In this document: positions 35,803 to 45,135 of the stretch, piece after piece
How positions within the stretch are numbered: position 1 is the stretch's first letter
How the letters are laid out: every line of letters starts with the position of its first letter
NCBI RefSeq assembly: GCF_900115175.1
Contig: NZ_FOYV01000001.1
Location: 2,108,001 to 2,172,000 of the forward strand
DNA length: 64,000 nucleotides
Direction: 5' to 3'
Source of the DNA: Marinobacter gudaonensis
GTDB taxonomy: Bacteria; Pseudomonadota; Gammaproteobacteria; Pseudomonadales; Oleiphilaceae
Notes under the pieces: generated by a model
The model's input: the letters and a program-made list of their open reading frames with translations, nothing else
What the model was told of the DNA's origin: nothing
The model's database searches: none
Program-made: the position numbers and the translations under genes

Positions 35803-37788
35803 ATGCTCAATGCCGACGCCCTCAGCCAGTTGCGCCAGCTGAAATCCGATATCAAGGAAAACAAGGTGGTTTTCCCCGGCACCGTTAAAGCCACCAACGG
35901 GCGCTTCGGATTTGTGGCTCTGGACGAGGGGCGCGACGTGTTCCTGCCGCCTGAGGAAATGCAGAAGGTGTTGCCCGGGGACCGGGTCAATGTCACCGAG
36001 CAAGAGGTGGAGAAAGGCAAGACCCAGGGTGTGGTCGACGAACTGCTGGAAACCCGTCTGAACACCTTCGTTGGCCGTTACCTGGTGAAGGGCAAGGGTC
36101 ACTTTGTGGTGCCGGAAACCCCGGGCATCAATCGCTGGATTTTCATTCCTCCAAAGGAACGGATGAATGCCCAGCAGGACGACTACATCTATTGCCAGAT
36201 TCACCGGCATCCGATCAAGGACGGCAAGGGCCAGGCGCGAGTGCTGCGGGTGATCGGCAAGGCCGGTGAACCGGGCATCGAGCGCGCCTTTACCCTGGCC
36301 ACCTTCGATCTCGCCGATTCCTGGCCCGAGCCGGTCCGCAAACAGGCGGACGCCCTGACCGAAAGCGATCTGACCAGCCGGGAAGCCGGCCGCGAAGACC
36401 GTACCGACCGTCCTTATGTCACCATCGACAGTCCCGGCACCCAGGACATGGACGACGCCCTGCTGGCCGAACCCAACGCCACAGGCTGGACCCTGTCCAT
36501 TGCCATCGCGGACCCGACCGCGGTGATCGAACCTGGCAGCCCCGCCGAACAGGAGGCGTTTAACCGTGCCACCGCCATTTACTTTCCCGGCGAGCCCCTG
36601 CCGATGCTTCCGGACAGCCTCAGCACCCGGCTATGTTCGCTGATGCCGGAGGTACGGCGCCTGGCACTGGTGTGTGACCTCCAGGTCAACAACGATGGCA
36701 GCCTGGGCGACTACCGCTTTCACCAGGCGGTAATCCAGTCCAAGGGCAAGCTGAGTTACGAGCTGGTCTCCAATTTGATCGAGGGCCGTGAGGATGATGA
36801 GATCAAGGCCCTGCCGGAGCCGGTGGCCAATAGCCTGGACCAGCTGCACCAGGCTGCCACTGCGCTCCGCAAATGGCGGGCCGAACACGCCCTGCTCAGC
36901 GCCGACCGGCCGGAATTCCGACTGCGCCTGGATGAGAACAAGCGCATTCGCCTGATCGAGCCGTCGGTACAGAACGAGGCCCATCGCCTGGTGGAGGAAT
37001 GCATGGTGGCGGCCAACCGATGTGCCGCCGATTTCCTGACGGGCCAGGCCTCGGGCCTGTTTATCCAGCATCCGGGCCTGCGGGATGACCGTGCCGACAA
37101 CATCCGGGCGTTACTTGAAGCACACGCGCCCCACCTGGCTGGCGTGGACGCTCAACAAGCCGAGGGTTTCCGGACCCTGATGAAAGAAACCGAATCCCTG
37201 GAAACCGAGGTGCCGGTGAAAGCCATCCTGTCCCGGCAGCTGGCCCGGGCGGAGCTGGGCTTTGAGCCGGCACCCCATCAGGGCATGGGTCTGAGCGCCT
37301 ACACCACCTTTACTTCACCGCTGCGCAAGTTCACGGACTTTTACGTGCACCGGCTGATCAAGGCCGCCCTGTGGGATACCCCCATGAAGCCACTGAATGC
37401 TGGCCAGTTGGAGCTGCTTCAGAACGCCCAGTTGCGGGCCCGGCAAGCGGCCAACAGCCTGGAGGCCTGGCTCAAGAGCGACTTCGCGAAAACCCTGGGC
37501 GAGACGCCCATGGCCGGCGTGATCAGCCGTACCGTGCCGGCTGGCTTCTTTGTGCGCCTGGACGCCAACGGACTGGAAGGCTTCGTCAGCTGCAAGGATC
37601 TGGAAGGCAAGTACAGCTTCGATCCGGTCACCCTGCGCCTGATCCACAACAAGAACGGCCGGATTTTCCAGCTGGAGCAACCGGTAACCGTGACCTTTGC
37701 CGGCGTGGACGAGGAGCGTCGACAGATCAATTTCAAACTGGTGGAAGCCCCGGACACCGGCTCACCGGAAGGTTCGGACAACGGTTGA
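35803..37788 (+). CDS. rnb: Ribonuclease II family exoribonuclease
   Basis: The 661-residue 3'-5' exoribonuclease has N-terminal OB/cold-shock domains (about 20-190), an RNB catalytic domain opening with VTIDSPGTQDMDDALL (metal-binding aspartates), the AIYFPGEPLPMLP segment, and a C-terminal S1 domain (about 560-645). Size matches RNase II (about 644) rather than RNase R (over 750). It should degrade single-stranded mRNA in the cytoplasm. Confidence 0.9.
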   Translation: MLNADALSQLRQLKSDIKENKVVFPGTVKATNGRFGFVALDEGRDVFLPPEEMQKVLPGDRVNVTEQEVEKGKTQGVVDELLETRLNTFVGRYLVKGKGHFVVPETPGINRWIFIPPKERMNAQQDDYIYCQIHRHPIKDGKGQARVLRVIGKAGEPGIERAFTLATFDLADSWPEPVRKQADALTESDLTSREAGREDRTDRPYVTIDSPGTQDMDDALLAEPNATGWTLSIAIADPTAVIEPGSPAEQEAFNRATAIYFPGEPLPMLPDSLSTRLCSLMPEVRRLALVCDLQVNNDGSLGDYRFHQAVIQSKGKLSYELVSNLIEGREDDEIKALPEPVANSLDQLHQAATALRKWRAEHALLSADRPEFRLRLDENKRIRLIEPSVQNEAHRLVEECMVAANRCAADFLTGQASGLFIQHPGLRDDRADNIRALLEAHAPHLAGVDAQQAEGFRTLMKETESLETEVPVKAILSRQLARAELGFEPAPHQGMGLSAYTTFTSPLRKFTDFYVHRLIKAALWDTPMKPLNAGQLELLQNAQLRARQAANSLEAWLKSDFAKTLGETPMAGVISRTVPAGFFVRLDANGLEGFVSCKDLEGKYSFDPVTLRLIHNKNGRIFQLEQPVTVTFAGVDEERRQINFKLVEAPDTGSPEGSDNG

Positions 37789-37861
37789 AAAACCACTCGG
37801 GCAGGCGCATCGTAAACCTTAGACTATGATTGAGCACATGATCCGCTGAGGGAGATGCGCC

Positions 37862-38065
37862 ATGCCCATCAGTCCTGACGAATTTCTGAGAAAGTACGGC
37901 TTCGACAAGGACGAGGAAGAGCGGGACCACAGCCTGCGCCATAACGCCATGGAGCACGCCCGGCACCTGCGCCGGCCCCACGCCGGAACGCCCCACGACT
38001 GGGAAGAGTGGGAGCGCTACAAGCGCGAACATCCGGATGAAGTGGAGGACGATTCCGACCGCTGA
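37862..38065 (+). CDS. Small charged conserved-type protein
   Basis: The 67-residue, strongly charged protein starts MPISPDEFLRKYGFDKDEEE and ends EVEDDSDR. It has no membrane segment or Cys motif. I do not recognise the family. A good GAGGGAGAT ribosome binding site precedes its ATG, and base use is like the neighbours, which supports real coding. It ends 7 bp from the convergent acyltransferase gene. Confidence 0.6.
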   Translation: MPISPDEFLRKYGFDKDEEERDHSLRHNAMEHARHLRRPHAGTPHDWEEWERYKREHPDEVEDDSDR

Positions 38066-38072
38066 ATCCGTT

Positions 38073-38966
38073 TCAGCGGCCCAGCATCCGTTCCAGACGC
38101 TCGTCCTTGGCCTGCCACTGTTCTGCCAGCCAGTTCTTCACATTCCGCCGGTGTTCCGCGTCGGTTGAATAGTCCCGGCCTTTGAGTTCGTCGGGAATGT
38201 CGTGGGTGTGAATTTCCATCTTCACTTCCCCCACCCGTCCACAGAGAAATTCCCAGAACGTCGGTGCGCCATCCGGGTAGGCAATCGTCACGTCCACCAG
38301 GGTCTGGATGGAATCACCCATGGCATCCAGCACGAAGGCCGCGCCGCCGGCCTTGGGCGTCAGCAGGTGCTGGTAGGGCGATTTCTGTTTGTCATGTTTA
38401 GCCTGGCTGAAGCGGGTGCCTTCCACGAAGTTCATCACGCTGACCGGCGTGTAGCGGAATTTCTCACAGGCCCGGCGGGTAGAGCGCAGGTCTTCGCCGC
38501 GCTTTTCCGGGTGCTTGATCAGGTATTCCCGGGTGTAGCGCTTCATGAACGGGAAATCCAGGCCCCACCAGGCCAGGCCAATCACCGGCACCCAGATCAG
38601 CTGCTGCTTGAGGAAGAATTTCAGGAACGGCGCCCGGCGGTTGAACACCCGCTGCATGGCGAAGATATCGACCCAGCTCTGGTGGTTGGCCAGTACCAGG
38701 TACCAGCTCTCACGTTTGAGCTTGTCGGCCCCCTGCACCTCCCACTTGGTGCCATGGGTCAGTTTCATCCAGCCGGTGTTGCAGGCGACCCAGGTTTCGG
38801 CGATGGCGATAATCACCTTGGTGCAGAGCACGCGGAAGCCGTGGATCGGGATGATCAGCTTCAGGATGGCCGGGATGTACAGCAGGACGCACCAGACCAG
38901 GGTATTGATTCCCAGCAGGATTGAGTTGATGACACCAATTACGGGAGCGGGCAGAAAGCTGAGCAT
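38073..38966 (-). CDS. PlsC-like membrane acyltransferase (YihG type)
   Basis: The 297-residue LPLAT-family acyltransferase has N-terminal membrane helices (about 8-60), the HX4D motif in LANHQSWVDI, and the EGTRF substrate motif. Length and the long segment after the motifs resemble YihG, an alternative lysophosphatidate acyltransferase of inner-membrane lipid synthesis. It is divergent from the PhaC-like hydrolase gene. Confidence 0.85.
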   Translation of the reverse strand: MLSFLPAPVIGVINSILLGINTLVWCVLLYIPAILKLIIPIHGFRVLCTKVIIAIAETWVACNTGWMKLTHGTKWEVQGADKLKRESWYLVLANHQSWVDIFAMQRVFNRRAPFLKFFLKQQLIWVPVIGLAWWGLDFPFMKRYTREYLIKHPEKRGEDLRSTRRACEKFRYTPVSVMNFVEGTRFSQAKHDKQKSPYQHLLTPKAGGAAFVLDAMGDSIQTLVDVTIAYPDGAPTFWEFLCGRVGEVKMEIHTHDIPDELKGRDYSTDAEHRRNVKNWLAEQWQAKDERLERMLGR

Positions 38967-39155
38967 GGCAATCCTGTTTTTTTGGTTATTGTTTCCAAAT
39001 GGGGTGCAATCATATCAACCCGAGTCCGGATTGGGCAGTGGCCGTAAGTGACCGGTTTGCCCATTGAGTTGGACAGTTCTGCCATGGTTCTGGGCGGTGC
39101 AACTGACTTATTCTTGCCCGATCCGAGTCAGCCACGGTTATGGATCACTGCTTTT

Positions 39156-40319
39156 ATGGACGCCCCCATGCCCAATCTCTTCAAATCCGCCGCCGGACGC
39201 GCCGCAGGCCTGTCCCGACAGGCGGCACTCTACGCCGGCAACGCCTTCGACCGGGTGTTCCGGGCTGCCAGCCTGGTCCAGGCCGGACAAACACCGTTTG
39301 AGACTCTGTTCACCGATGGTCTGGTGAGTCTGCGCTACTACCCGCCCCTGGCGGAGGATTTTATCGAGCTGGACGGCGAAACCATCCCCGTGGAACGCCA
39401 GGCCCACAAGACACCGATTGTGATTGTGCCTCCGCTGGCGGTGAACATGCTGATCTACGATCTGTTTCCTCAACGCAGTCTGGTGCGTTTCCTGCGGGCC
39501 AGGGGCTTTGAGGTATACCTGATCGACTGGGGCATTCCCACCCGGGAGCACAGTCACTACAACCTGCACACTTATGTGGCGGAGTTGCTGCCGGCCTACC
39601 TGAACCGGGTGCGCGAGCACAGTGGTGAGCAGGAGCTGTCGCTGCATGGCTGGAGCATGGGCGGCATGTTCACCCTGTTCTATTCGGCCCTGAGCAACGA
39701 TCAGCACGTGCGCAATGCCATTGTGCTGGGCTCGCCCATCGACAGTCATGCTTCCGGCATCCTCGGGCTGCTGAACCAGCGACTGGCGGACGTGGCGGGG
39801 TTCATTCGTAAGCGCAGCGGGTTCCGCCTGCACAATGTGAAGCCGCACTGGTTCCACACACCAGGCTGGGCCAACACCATTGGCTTCAAGCTCACCAATC
39901 CGATTGCCAGTGTGATGAGCTACTGGGAGCTGATTATCCGGCTCGGTGATCGCGAGTTTGTCACCAACCATGCCACCACCTCGGCCTTCCTGGACCGTAT
40001 GGTGGCGTACCCCGGCGGGGTGATTCAGGACACGGTGGTGCGGGTATGGATCGATAATCAGCTCTCGAAGGGCGAGATCCAGATTGGCGAGGACATTGCC
40101 AGGCTCGACAATGTGAGTGCCAACTTACTGGCTATTGCCGGCCGCGAGGACACGCTGGTGACCGAAGGCGCGGCCAAGCGGGTGATGGATCATGTGAGTT
40201 CCACCGACAAGACGTTTCGGGTGGTGCCGGGTGGGCACATGGGGATTCTGGCGGGGAGCAAGGCGCCGCGGGAGAGCTGGCTGGCAATGGCTGAGTGGTT
40301 GGCGGAGCGGTCGGACTGA
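39156..40319 (+). CDS. PhaC-like alpha/beta hydrolase with a Ser nucleophile
   Basis: The 387-residue protein follows class III polyhydroxyalkanoate synthases: VPPLAVNMLIYDL, VYLIDWGIPTREHSHYNL, and the late catalytic Asp and His (IAGREDTLV, PGGHMG). The nucleophile elbow is GWSMGG, with Ser where PHA synthases have Cys, so it may be a lipase or depolymerase-type relative rather than a polymerase. The start is uncertain: ATG 39156 is used, with 39168 and an upstream GTG 39048 possible. No phaE, phaR or phasin gene is near. Confidence 0.72.
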   Translation: MDAPMPNLFKSAAGRAAGLSRQAALYAGNAFDRVFRAASLVQAGQTPFETLFTDGLVSLRYYPPLAEDFIELDGETIPVERQAHKTPIVIVPPLAVNMLIYDLFPQRSLVRFLRARGFEVYLIDWGIPTREHSHYNLHTYVAELLPAYLNRVREHSGEQELSLHGWSMGGMFTLFYSALSNDQHVRNAIVLGSPIDSHASGILGLLNQRLADVAGFIRKRSGFRLHNVKPHWFHTPGWANTIGFKLTNPIASVMSYWELIIRLGDREFVTNHATTSAFLDRMVAYPGGVIQDTVVRVWIDNQLSKGEIQIGEDIARLDNVSANLLAIAGREDTLVTEGAAKRVMDHVSSTDKTFRVVPGGHMGILAGSKAPRESWLAMAEWLAERSD

Positions 40320-40341
40320 TTGTTTCGGTTTGGAGCATGCC

Positions 40342-40457
40342 GGCGGGAGTTGGGGTGTGCCTTCCAAAACACGCTCCTTGCGGCACGTCCATGTGACGCT
40401 TGACTGTCGCCATCCCTGGCGACAGACAGTTTTGGAAGGCGCACCCCAACGCCCGCC
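40342..40457 (+). repeat. Palindromic element copy 2 (CATCCMTG double-hairpin family)
   Basis: Outer arms 40342-40370 and 40429-40457 (29 bp) pair with two exceptions, one of them a G:T. The interior has CACGTCCATGTG (with a G:T in the small stem) and a 9-bp hairpin CTGTCGCCA-TCCC-TGGCGACAG, joined by ACGCTTG. The arm-core junction is CCAAAAC/GTTTTGG. It fills the gap between the convergent PhaC-like and HAD genes, where it might also stop transcription. Confidence 0.92.
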
Positions 40458-40467
40458 TCCGCTGGCT

Positions 40468-41139
40468 TCAGAGGTTTTTCAGGGTCGACTTTAGTTCTGA
40501 CAGGCTGTTGATCACCGCCGAGGGCTGGATTCCCCAGTCCTCGAAAACCTTGTCCGGATCCCTTTTGACCCAGACGGCCAGCAACCCCGCTGCCCGCGCC
40601 CCGATCACATCCCAGGCGTTGCTCGATACCAGGCACAGTGGCTTGTCCCAGGCCCCGGTGGCTCTGCGGGCGTGGGTGTAGACGGCCGGATCGGGTTTGA
40701 AGCTTTTGATGTCGTCTACCGAGACCAGACCATCGAACTGGTCCAGCAACTGGTTGTGACCGAGCACCTTCTCCAGCGCCGGATAGCTGCCGTTTGAGAA
40801 GGCGAACAGCGAATAGTCTCCTTTGAGGCTTTTCAGTGCCGGCAGGGCATCGTCGAACGCGGGCAGCGACAGGTAGGCGGCCATAAGGGCGTTTTCACGC
40901 TCCTCAGCCAGGGGCAGCTTGTGGGTCGCCATGGCGTAGCGCAGAGCCTGTCGGGTGCAGGCGCCGAAGTCTTCGTAGACTTTCATCAGGCCTTTCCGGA
41001 ACGAGAACTCCAGCTGTTTTTCCCGCCAGAGGGCGGCCACTGCCTCGGCCCGGTCGCCAGCGTCTTCCGCCAGCAGGCGGGACATCCCCATGGGGTCCAC
41101 CAGGGTGCCGTAAACGTCGAACGCGAGGGTCGGGGTCAT
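40468..41139 (-). CDS. HAD-superfamily type II haloacid dehalogenase-like
   Basis: The 223-residue hydrolase has nucleophile D8 (AFDVYGTLVD), motif II FSNGS, the conserved Lys in IKSFKPDPAVY, and the type II signature VSSNAWDVIGA. These match L-2-haloacid dehalogenases, which cleave the carbon-halogen bond of 2-haloalkanoates. Many relatives act on phosphate esters, so the substrate is not settled. It is convergent with the PhaC-like gene, with repeat copy 2 between. Confidence 0.85.
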   Translation of the reverse strand: MTPTLAFDVYGTLVDPMGMSRLLAEDAGDRAEAVAALWREKQLEFSFRKGLMKVYEDFGACTRQALRYAMATHKLPLAEERENALMAAYLSLPAFDDALPALKSLKGDYSLFAFSNGSYPALEKVLGHNQLLDQFDGLVSVDDIKSFKPDPAVYTHARRATGAWDKPLCLVSSNAWDVIGARAAGLLAVWVKRDPDKVFEDWGIQPSAVINSLSELKSTLKNL

Positions 41140-41255
41140 TGTGCGGGCTCCTCATCCGGTAGCGGTTATGCTGTCGTATCTGAAGGACACTAGCGGATTT
41201 TGAACGATCGCTCAATCGGAGCACCCCAAACAGTATGATCATTCAGAGGAGCCCC

Positions 41256-42497
41256 GTGGACCGGCCAATCATAACGATTTTCCGAACACTCGCTGTCACC
41301 CTTGCCCTGGCTACCACCACAGCCTGCGCAACCGGTGGAAACCTGTACCGCCCAGGGCCATCAATGCTTTCTGCCGGGCCGGTGGAGGACTTTGATCGGT
41401 ACGTGCAATCGGTGCGGGCTCACGTTGCCACCAATCTTGTACCCGTGAGCGGCTTTGAGCGCGAGCAGCAGGTGGAATGGAACCTGCCGTTCCGGCGGAC
41501 GCCGGCGGCTGGTTGCCCATCCGGCGACCGCACAGGTCTGCTGCTGGTGCATGGCCTGAGTGATTCACCATTCGTGTTCCGGGATCTGGCCGAGTATCTG
41601 GCCGCGCATTGCGTGGAGGTCCGCTCGCTCTTGCTGCAGGGTCACGGCACGCGGCCCGGCGATATGGTGACTGCCAGCGCCGAGGTCTGGCGGGCGCAGG
41701 TGCGCGATCACTTCACTGCCCTGTCACAGGAGGTGGACCGGGCCTTCATTGGCGGGTTTTCCCTGGGCGGTGCACTGGCGACTGATTACGCCCTGGCCGA
41801 CAGCGGGCCCCGGCCGGCGGGACTGATCGCCGTGGCGCCCGCCTGGCAGCTCAATGGCCTGCGGGATTACCTCTGGCTGGCGCCCATTGCCGATGCGTTC
41901 GGCGACTTTTTGGAGAAGGAGCCGGAGCTCAATCCCGTGAAGTACGAGTCGTTTTCCTTTAACGCCGGCAGTCAGCTCGATACGGTCATGTCGGCGGTGC
42001 AGAAGCGGATGTCAGAGTCACGCTCGCTGGAGATGCCGCTGTTCCTGGCGGCCACGGAGGCGGATTCGGTGATCAACCTGGAATACCTGGTCAGCCGGTT
42101 CCGGGAGCGTTTCACCCACCCGGCCAATACCATGATAATTTTCCGGGATACGCGGAATCCCTGGCCGGAAGCGATGGCGGACGATCGCATCCAGTTCCTG
42201 AACAGCTATCTGCCCGAGGCCAACATTCTCGAGTTTTCCCACCAGTCTCTGCTGATTTCGCCAGACAACGAGCTCTATGGTCTGGGCGCTCCACTGCAGC
42301 GCTGCCTGGAACCCAACAATCTGTCCCTGGAGGCGTGTCGGGAGTTGCCGGAGGAAGAGCTATGGTTCAGCGCCTGGCACGACACTGAGCGGCCGGTGTT
42401 CACCAGCCGGCTGACCTACAATCCCTGTTTCTCGGAATTGGCCGGGGGCATGCTGGCCTTTCTGAAGGCGAACGGGGCGGCGACTACGGCGCCGTAG
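41256..42497 (+). CDS. Exported alpha/beta hydrolase (possible lipoprotein)
   Basis: The 413-residue protein has an N-terminal signal segment ending in LATTTAC, a weak lipobox, so it may be lipid-anchored. The hydrolase domain has LLVHGLSDSPFVF, the nucleophile elbow GGFSLGGA and a late His candidate (EFSHQSLLIS). It resembles periplasmic lysophospholipase/esterase-like proteins; the substrate is unknown. GTG 41256 is chosen because GAGGAG sits 6 bp upstream; ATG 41235 is an alternative. Confidence 0.7.
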   Translation: MDRPIITIFRTLAVTLALATTTACATGGNLYRPGPSMLSAGPVEDFDRYVQSVRAHVATNLVPVSGFEREQQVEWNLPFRRTPAAGCPSGDRTGLLLVHGLSDSPFVFRDLAEYLAAHCVEVRSLLLQGHGTRPGDMVTASAEVWRAQVRDHFTALSQEVDRAFIGGFSLGGALATDYALADSGPRPAGLIAVAPAWQLNGLRDYLWLAPIADAFGDFLEKEPELNPVKYESFSFNAGSQLDTVMSAVQKRMSESRSLEMPLFLAATEADSVINLEYLVSRFRERFTHPANTMIIFRDTRNPWPEAMADDRIQFLNSYLPEANILEFSHQSLLISPDNELYGLGAPLQRCLEPNNLSLEACRELPEEELWFSAWHDTERPVFTSRLTYNPCFSELAGGMLAFLKANGAATTAP

Positions 42498-42530
42498 CGG
42501 TTTACCGGATGGCGGGTTAGACTGCCATTC

Positions 42531-43442
42531 ATGAACCCGATTGATACATTGAACCTGGATTTTCGCGCCCTCACCACCTTTCTGGCGGTGCTGGATGAGG
42601 GCAGCGTGTCGCGCGCCGCAGTCAGGCTGGGCGTGACCCAGTCGGCGGTCAGCCACACCCTGGAGCGCCTGCGCCAGGCCTTGGGCGACCCGTTGTTCGT
42701 AAAGTCCGGGCGCGGCATTGTGCCCACCCGTTACGCGCTTCAGGCCGGCCCCCATGTGCGCCAGATCCTGGACGATCTGCAGTCCCTGTCCGCGGGCCCG
42801 CCGTTCAGTCCGGCCACGGCGGAATTCACGTTCACCATCGCCGCCAATGACTACCAGCGGGATCTGTTGCTGCCCGGGCTGGTGCGCACCCTGCGCCGGG
42901 AAGCCCCGGGCATCCGCCTGCAGGTGATTCCGTCAGGGATTCCGCGGGCGGATCTGTTGCGCAAGGATGTCTGCGATCTGGTGATCTCCCCCCACGCCCC
43001 GGAAGCCACGGACATCATGCAGCGCGGTCTGATGGCTGATCGCATGGTGGTGTTCTACGATCCCGAACACCGGAACCCGCCAGCGGATCTGCCGGAATAC
43101 CTGAAGGCAGACCACATTGCCCTGCTGTTTGCCACCGGTGAGAAGCCGACCGTGGAAACCGCCATGGAGGCCCGGGGCATGGTGCGTCGCAATGTGGTGA
43201 CGGTGTCGAACTTCTCGGGGCTGCCGGAGTTTCTGCGCGGTTCCGATATGCTGGCCACGGCCCCGGAGGGTATGAGTCAGCACCTGCTACGGGATTTTGC
43301 CTGGGTGCCCCTACCCTTTGATTTCAAGCCTTTTACCCTGCTGATGCTGTGGCATCGCCGCAATCAGAATGACCCGGCCCACAAGTGGCTACGCAATCAG
43401 GTGAATGCGGTGGCGGCGGGGCTTAATGCCCTGAAGCATTAA
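42531..43442 (+). CDS. LysR-family transcriptional regulator
   Basis: The 303-residue regulator has an N-terminal winged helix (FRALTTFLAVLDEGSVSRAA, QSAVSHTLERLRQALGDPLF) and a LysR ligand-binding domain (about 90-295). It lies 34 bp after the exported hydrolase gene on the same strand and upstream of an MFS efflux gene, from which palindromic copy 3 separates it. LysR genes are usually divergent from their targets, so the target is unclear. Confidence 0.88.
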   Translation: MNPIDTLNLDFRALTTFLAVLDEGSVSRAAVRLGVTQSAVSHTLERLRQALGDPLFVKSGRGIVPTRYALQAGPHVRQILDDLQSLSAGPPFSPATAEFTFTIAANDYQRDLLLPGLVRTLRREAPGIRLQVIPSGIPRADLLRKDVCDLVISPHAPEATDIMQRGLMADRMVVFYDPEHRNPPADLPEYLKADHIALLFATGEKPTVETAMEARGMVRRNVVTVSNFSGLPEFLRGSDMLATAPEGMSQHLLRDFAWVPLPFDFKPFTLLMLWHRRNQNDPAHKWLRNQVNAVAAGLNALKH

Positions 43443-43532
43443 TCAATTAGTTTTGCTCATAGGTTGTATGAGCTTTCTTGCCGTTATCTTCTTCGCACTC
43501 CTGCCCTAGACTGCCTCTACTCCCCTATCGGC

Positions 43533-43636
43533 CGGGTCGGGTAGCGCTCTCCAAAACACGCTACAAGCACATCCATGTGCGCTTGTTTCGGGCCATCCAT
43601 GGCCCTCTACAGTTTTGGAGAGCGCTACCCGACCCG
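43533..43636 (+). repeat. Palindromic element copy 3 (CATCCMTG double-hairpin family)
   Basis: Outer arms 43533-43557 and 43612-43636 are perfect 25-bp reverse complements. The 54-bp interior has CACATCCATGTG within CAAG/CTTG and GGGCCA-TCCA-TGGCCC. The arm-core junction is CCAAAAC/GTTTTGG. It lies between the LysR gene end and the MFS gene start, 40 bp before the MFS ATG, so it is probably near that gene's promoter or leader. Confidence 0.93.
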
Positions 43637-43676
43637 ACCTGTTGAACTCTTGCGATAACAACGCATCAGGAAACCC

Positions 43677-44909
43677 ATGCTGACTTTGACCAGTGTCTGG
43701 ACAACCGTATTACTTGCCGCCGCCGTGGCTCTGGGGCCGCTGGCGACGGACATGTATTTGCCGGCACTGCCACAGATCGGTTCCGACTTTACAACCGGCG
43801 TTGATCAAGTGCAGCTGACGCTCAGCCTGTACATGGTTGGGTTTGCCATCGCCCAGTTGATCTGCGGGCCCCTGGCCGACCGGTTCGGGCGCAAGCCGGT
43901 CATGATCGGCGGGTTTGTGCTGTTTGCCATGGCCAGCATTGGTTGTGCCCTGGCCACCAATATTGAAACCCTGATCCTGTGCCGGTTCCTGCAGGCCCTG
44001 GGCGGATCGGCCGGGCCGGTTCTGGGTCGGGCGGCGATCCGGGACATTTATACCCCACGCGAGGCAGCAAAGATTCTGGCGATCCTGGCCAGTATCATGG
44101 CCCTGGCACCGGCGGTGGCGCCGACCATTGGCGGCCTGCTGACCGCCAACCTGGGCTGGGCCTCGGTGTTTCTGGCATTGGGTGGTTACGCGCTGGTGAT
44201 GGCGGTGGTGGTGGCCTTCGGGATCCCCGAGCCCATGCGCCCGGAGCATCGCCAGTCCCTGAAGCTTTGCAGCTTGCTGCGGAATTACCGGACCATCGCC
44301 AGCGACGTCAGCTTCCTGGGCTATACCCTGACCAACGCGCTGATTTTCTCGGGACTGTTCGCGTTCCTGTCCGGGTCGTCGTTCGTGCTCATCGACTTCC
44401 TGGGCGTGCCCACCGAGCAGTTCGGGCTGTACTTTGCCTGCATGGTGGCCGGCTACATTACCGGCAACCTGACAGCGGTGCGCCTGGGCAGCCGCCTGGT
44501 GCCGGACCAGATCCTTTTACGCGGGCTGATCATCGCGGTAGCAGGCGGCAGCCTGATGGCGGTGCTGGCCGTCAGCGAGGTGTACAACGTCTGGGCGGTG
44601 ATCCTGCCCCAGGCGCTGTTCATGATCGGCACCGGCATGGTGCTGCCCCAGACCATGGCCGGCGCCTTGGCCAACTTCCCGACCATGGCCGGCTCCGCCT
44701 CGGCCCTGTTCGGCTTCACCCAGATGGCCATCGCAGCCATTGCCGGCATGCTCGTCGGCCACCTGCACGACGGCACTTCTCTGGTCATGGCCACCATCAT
44801 CGCCGCCTGCGCGGCCTTTGCAATGGCTTGTTATCTGCTGCTGGTTCAGCGGTTTCCGGCCAAGGGATTTGAAACCCAGGAAAGTCTCCGTTCGCTCGCA
44901 GAAAACTGA
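43677..44909 (+). CDS. Bcr/CflA-type MFS drug efflux transporter
   Basis: The 410-residue protein has twelve membrane helices and starts with the DHA1 signature ALGPLATDMYLPALP; the loop GPLADRFGRKPVMIGG is the MFS motif A, and LQALGGSAGPVLGRAAIRD is typical of Bcr/CflA proteins. It should export drugs or small metabolites by proton antiport. CAGGAAACC precedes the ATG. It is bracketed by palindromic copies 3 and 4 in opposite orientation. Confidence 0.9.
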   Translation: MLTLTSVWTTVLLAAAVALGPLATDMYLPALPQIGSDFTTGVDQVQLTLSLYMVGFAIAQLICGPLADRFGRKPVMIGGFVLFAMASIGCALATNIETLILCRFLQALGGSAGPVLGRAAIRDIYTPREAAKILAILASIMALAPAVAPTIGGLLTANLGWASVFLALGGYALVMAVVVAFGIPEPMRPEHRQSLKLCSLLRNYRTIASDVSFLGYTLTNALIFSGLFAFLSGSSFVLIDFLGVPTEQFGLYFACMVAGYITGNLTAVRLGSRLVPDQILLRGLIIAVAGGSLMAVLAVSEVYNVWAVILPQALFMIGTGMVLPQTMAGALANFPTMAGSASALFGFTQMAIAAIAGMLVGHLHDGTSLVMATIIAACAAFAMACYLLLVQRFPAKGFETQESLRSLAEN

Positions 44910-44943
44910 GGGCTTCGAATTTCCCAGAGACTGTGGGGGCAGG

Positions 44944-45043
44944 TGGTGGATGGCTCGCGAAAACTGTCTGTCGCCATGGATGGCGACAGCCAAGCGTCAC
45001 AGGGATGTGCCGCAAGGAGCGTGTTTTCGAGAGCCATCCACCA
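44944..45043 (-). repeat. Palindromic element copy 4 (CATCCMTG double-hairpin family)
   Basis: Outer arms 44944-44964 and 45023-45043 (21 bp) pair with one mismatch. Read on the minus strand, the 58-bp interior has CACATCCCTGTG and CTGTCGCCA-TCCA-TGGCGACAG joined by ACGCTTG. The core is almost the same as copy 2, but the outer arms are unrelated to it. It lies between the MFS gene and tpx. Confidence 0.92.
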
Positions 45044-45135
45044 GCTGACCTTTCCCCGAAGCCCGAATGCAAAATCATCCAAAGTGGTCTACACAGAGTA
45101 CGTAAGACTCTCACCCAGACACCAAGGAGCACATC

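Noticed and set aside
40342..40457. Palindromic elements as ordinary Rho-independent terminators
   Set aside because: Stems lack a following T run, one copy lies in a divergent promoter region and another in a leader, and the conserved inner hairpins have no role in simple termination. A partial terminator effect for copy 2 is still possible.
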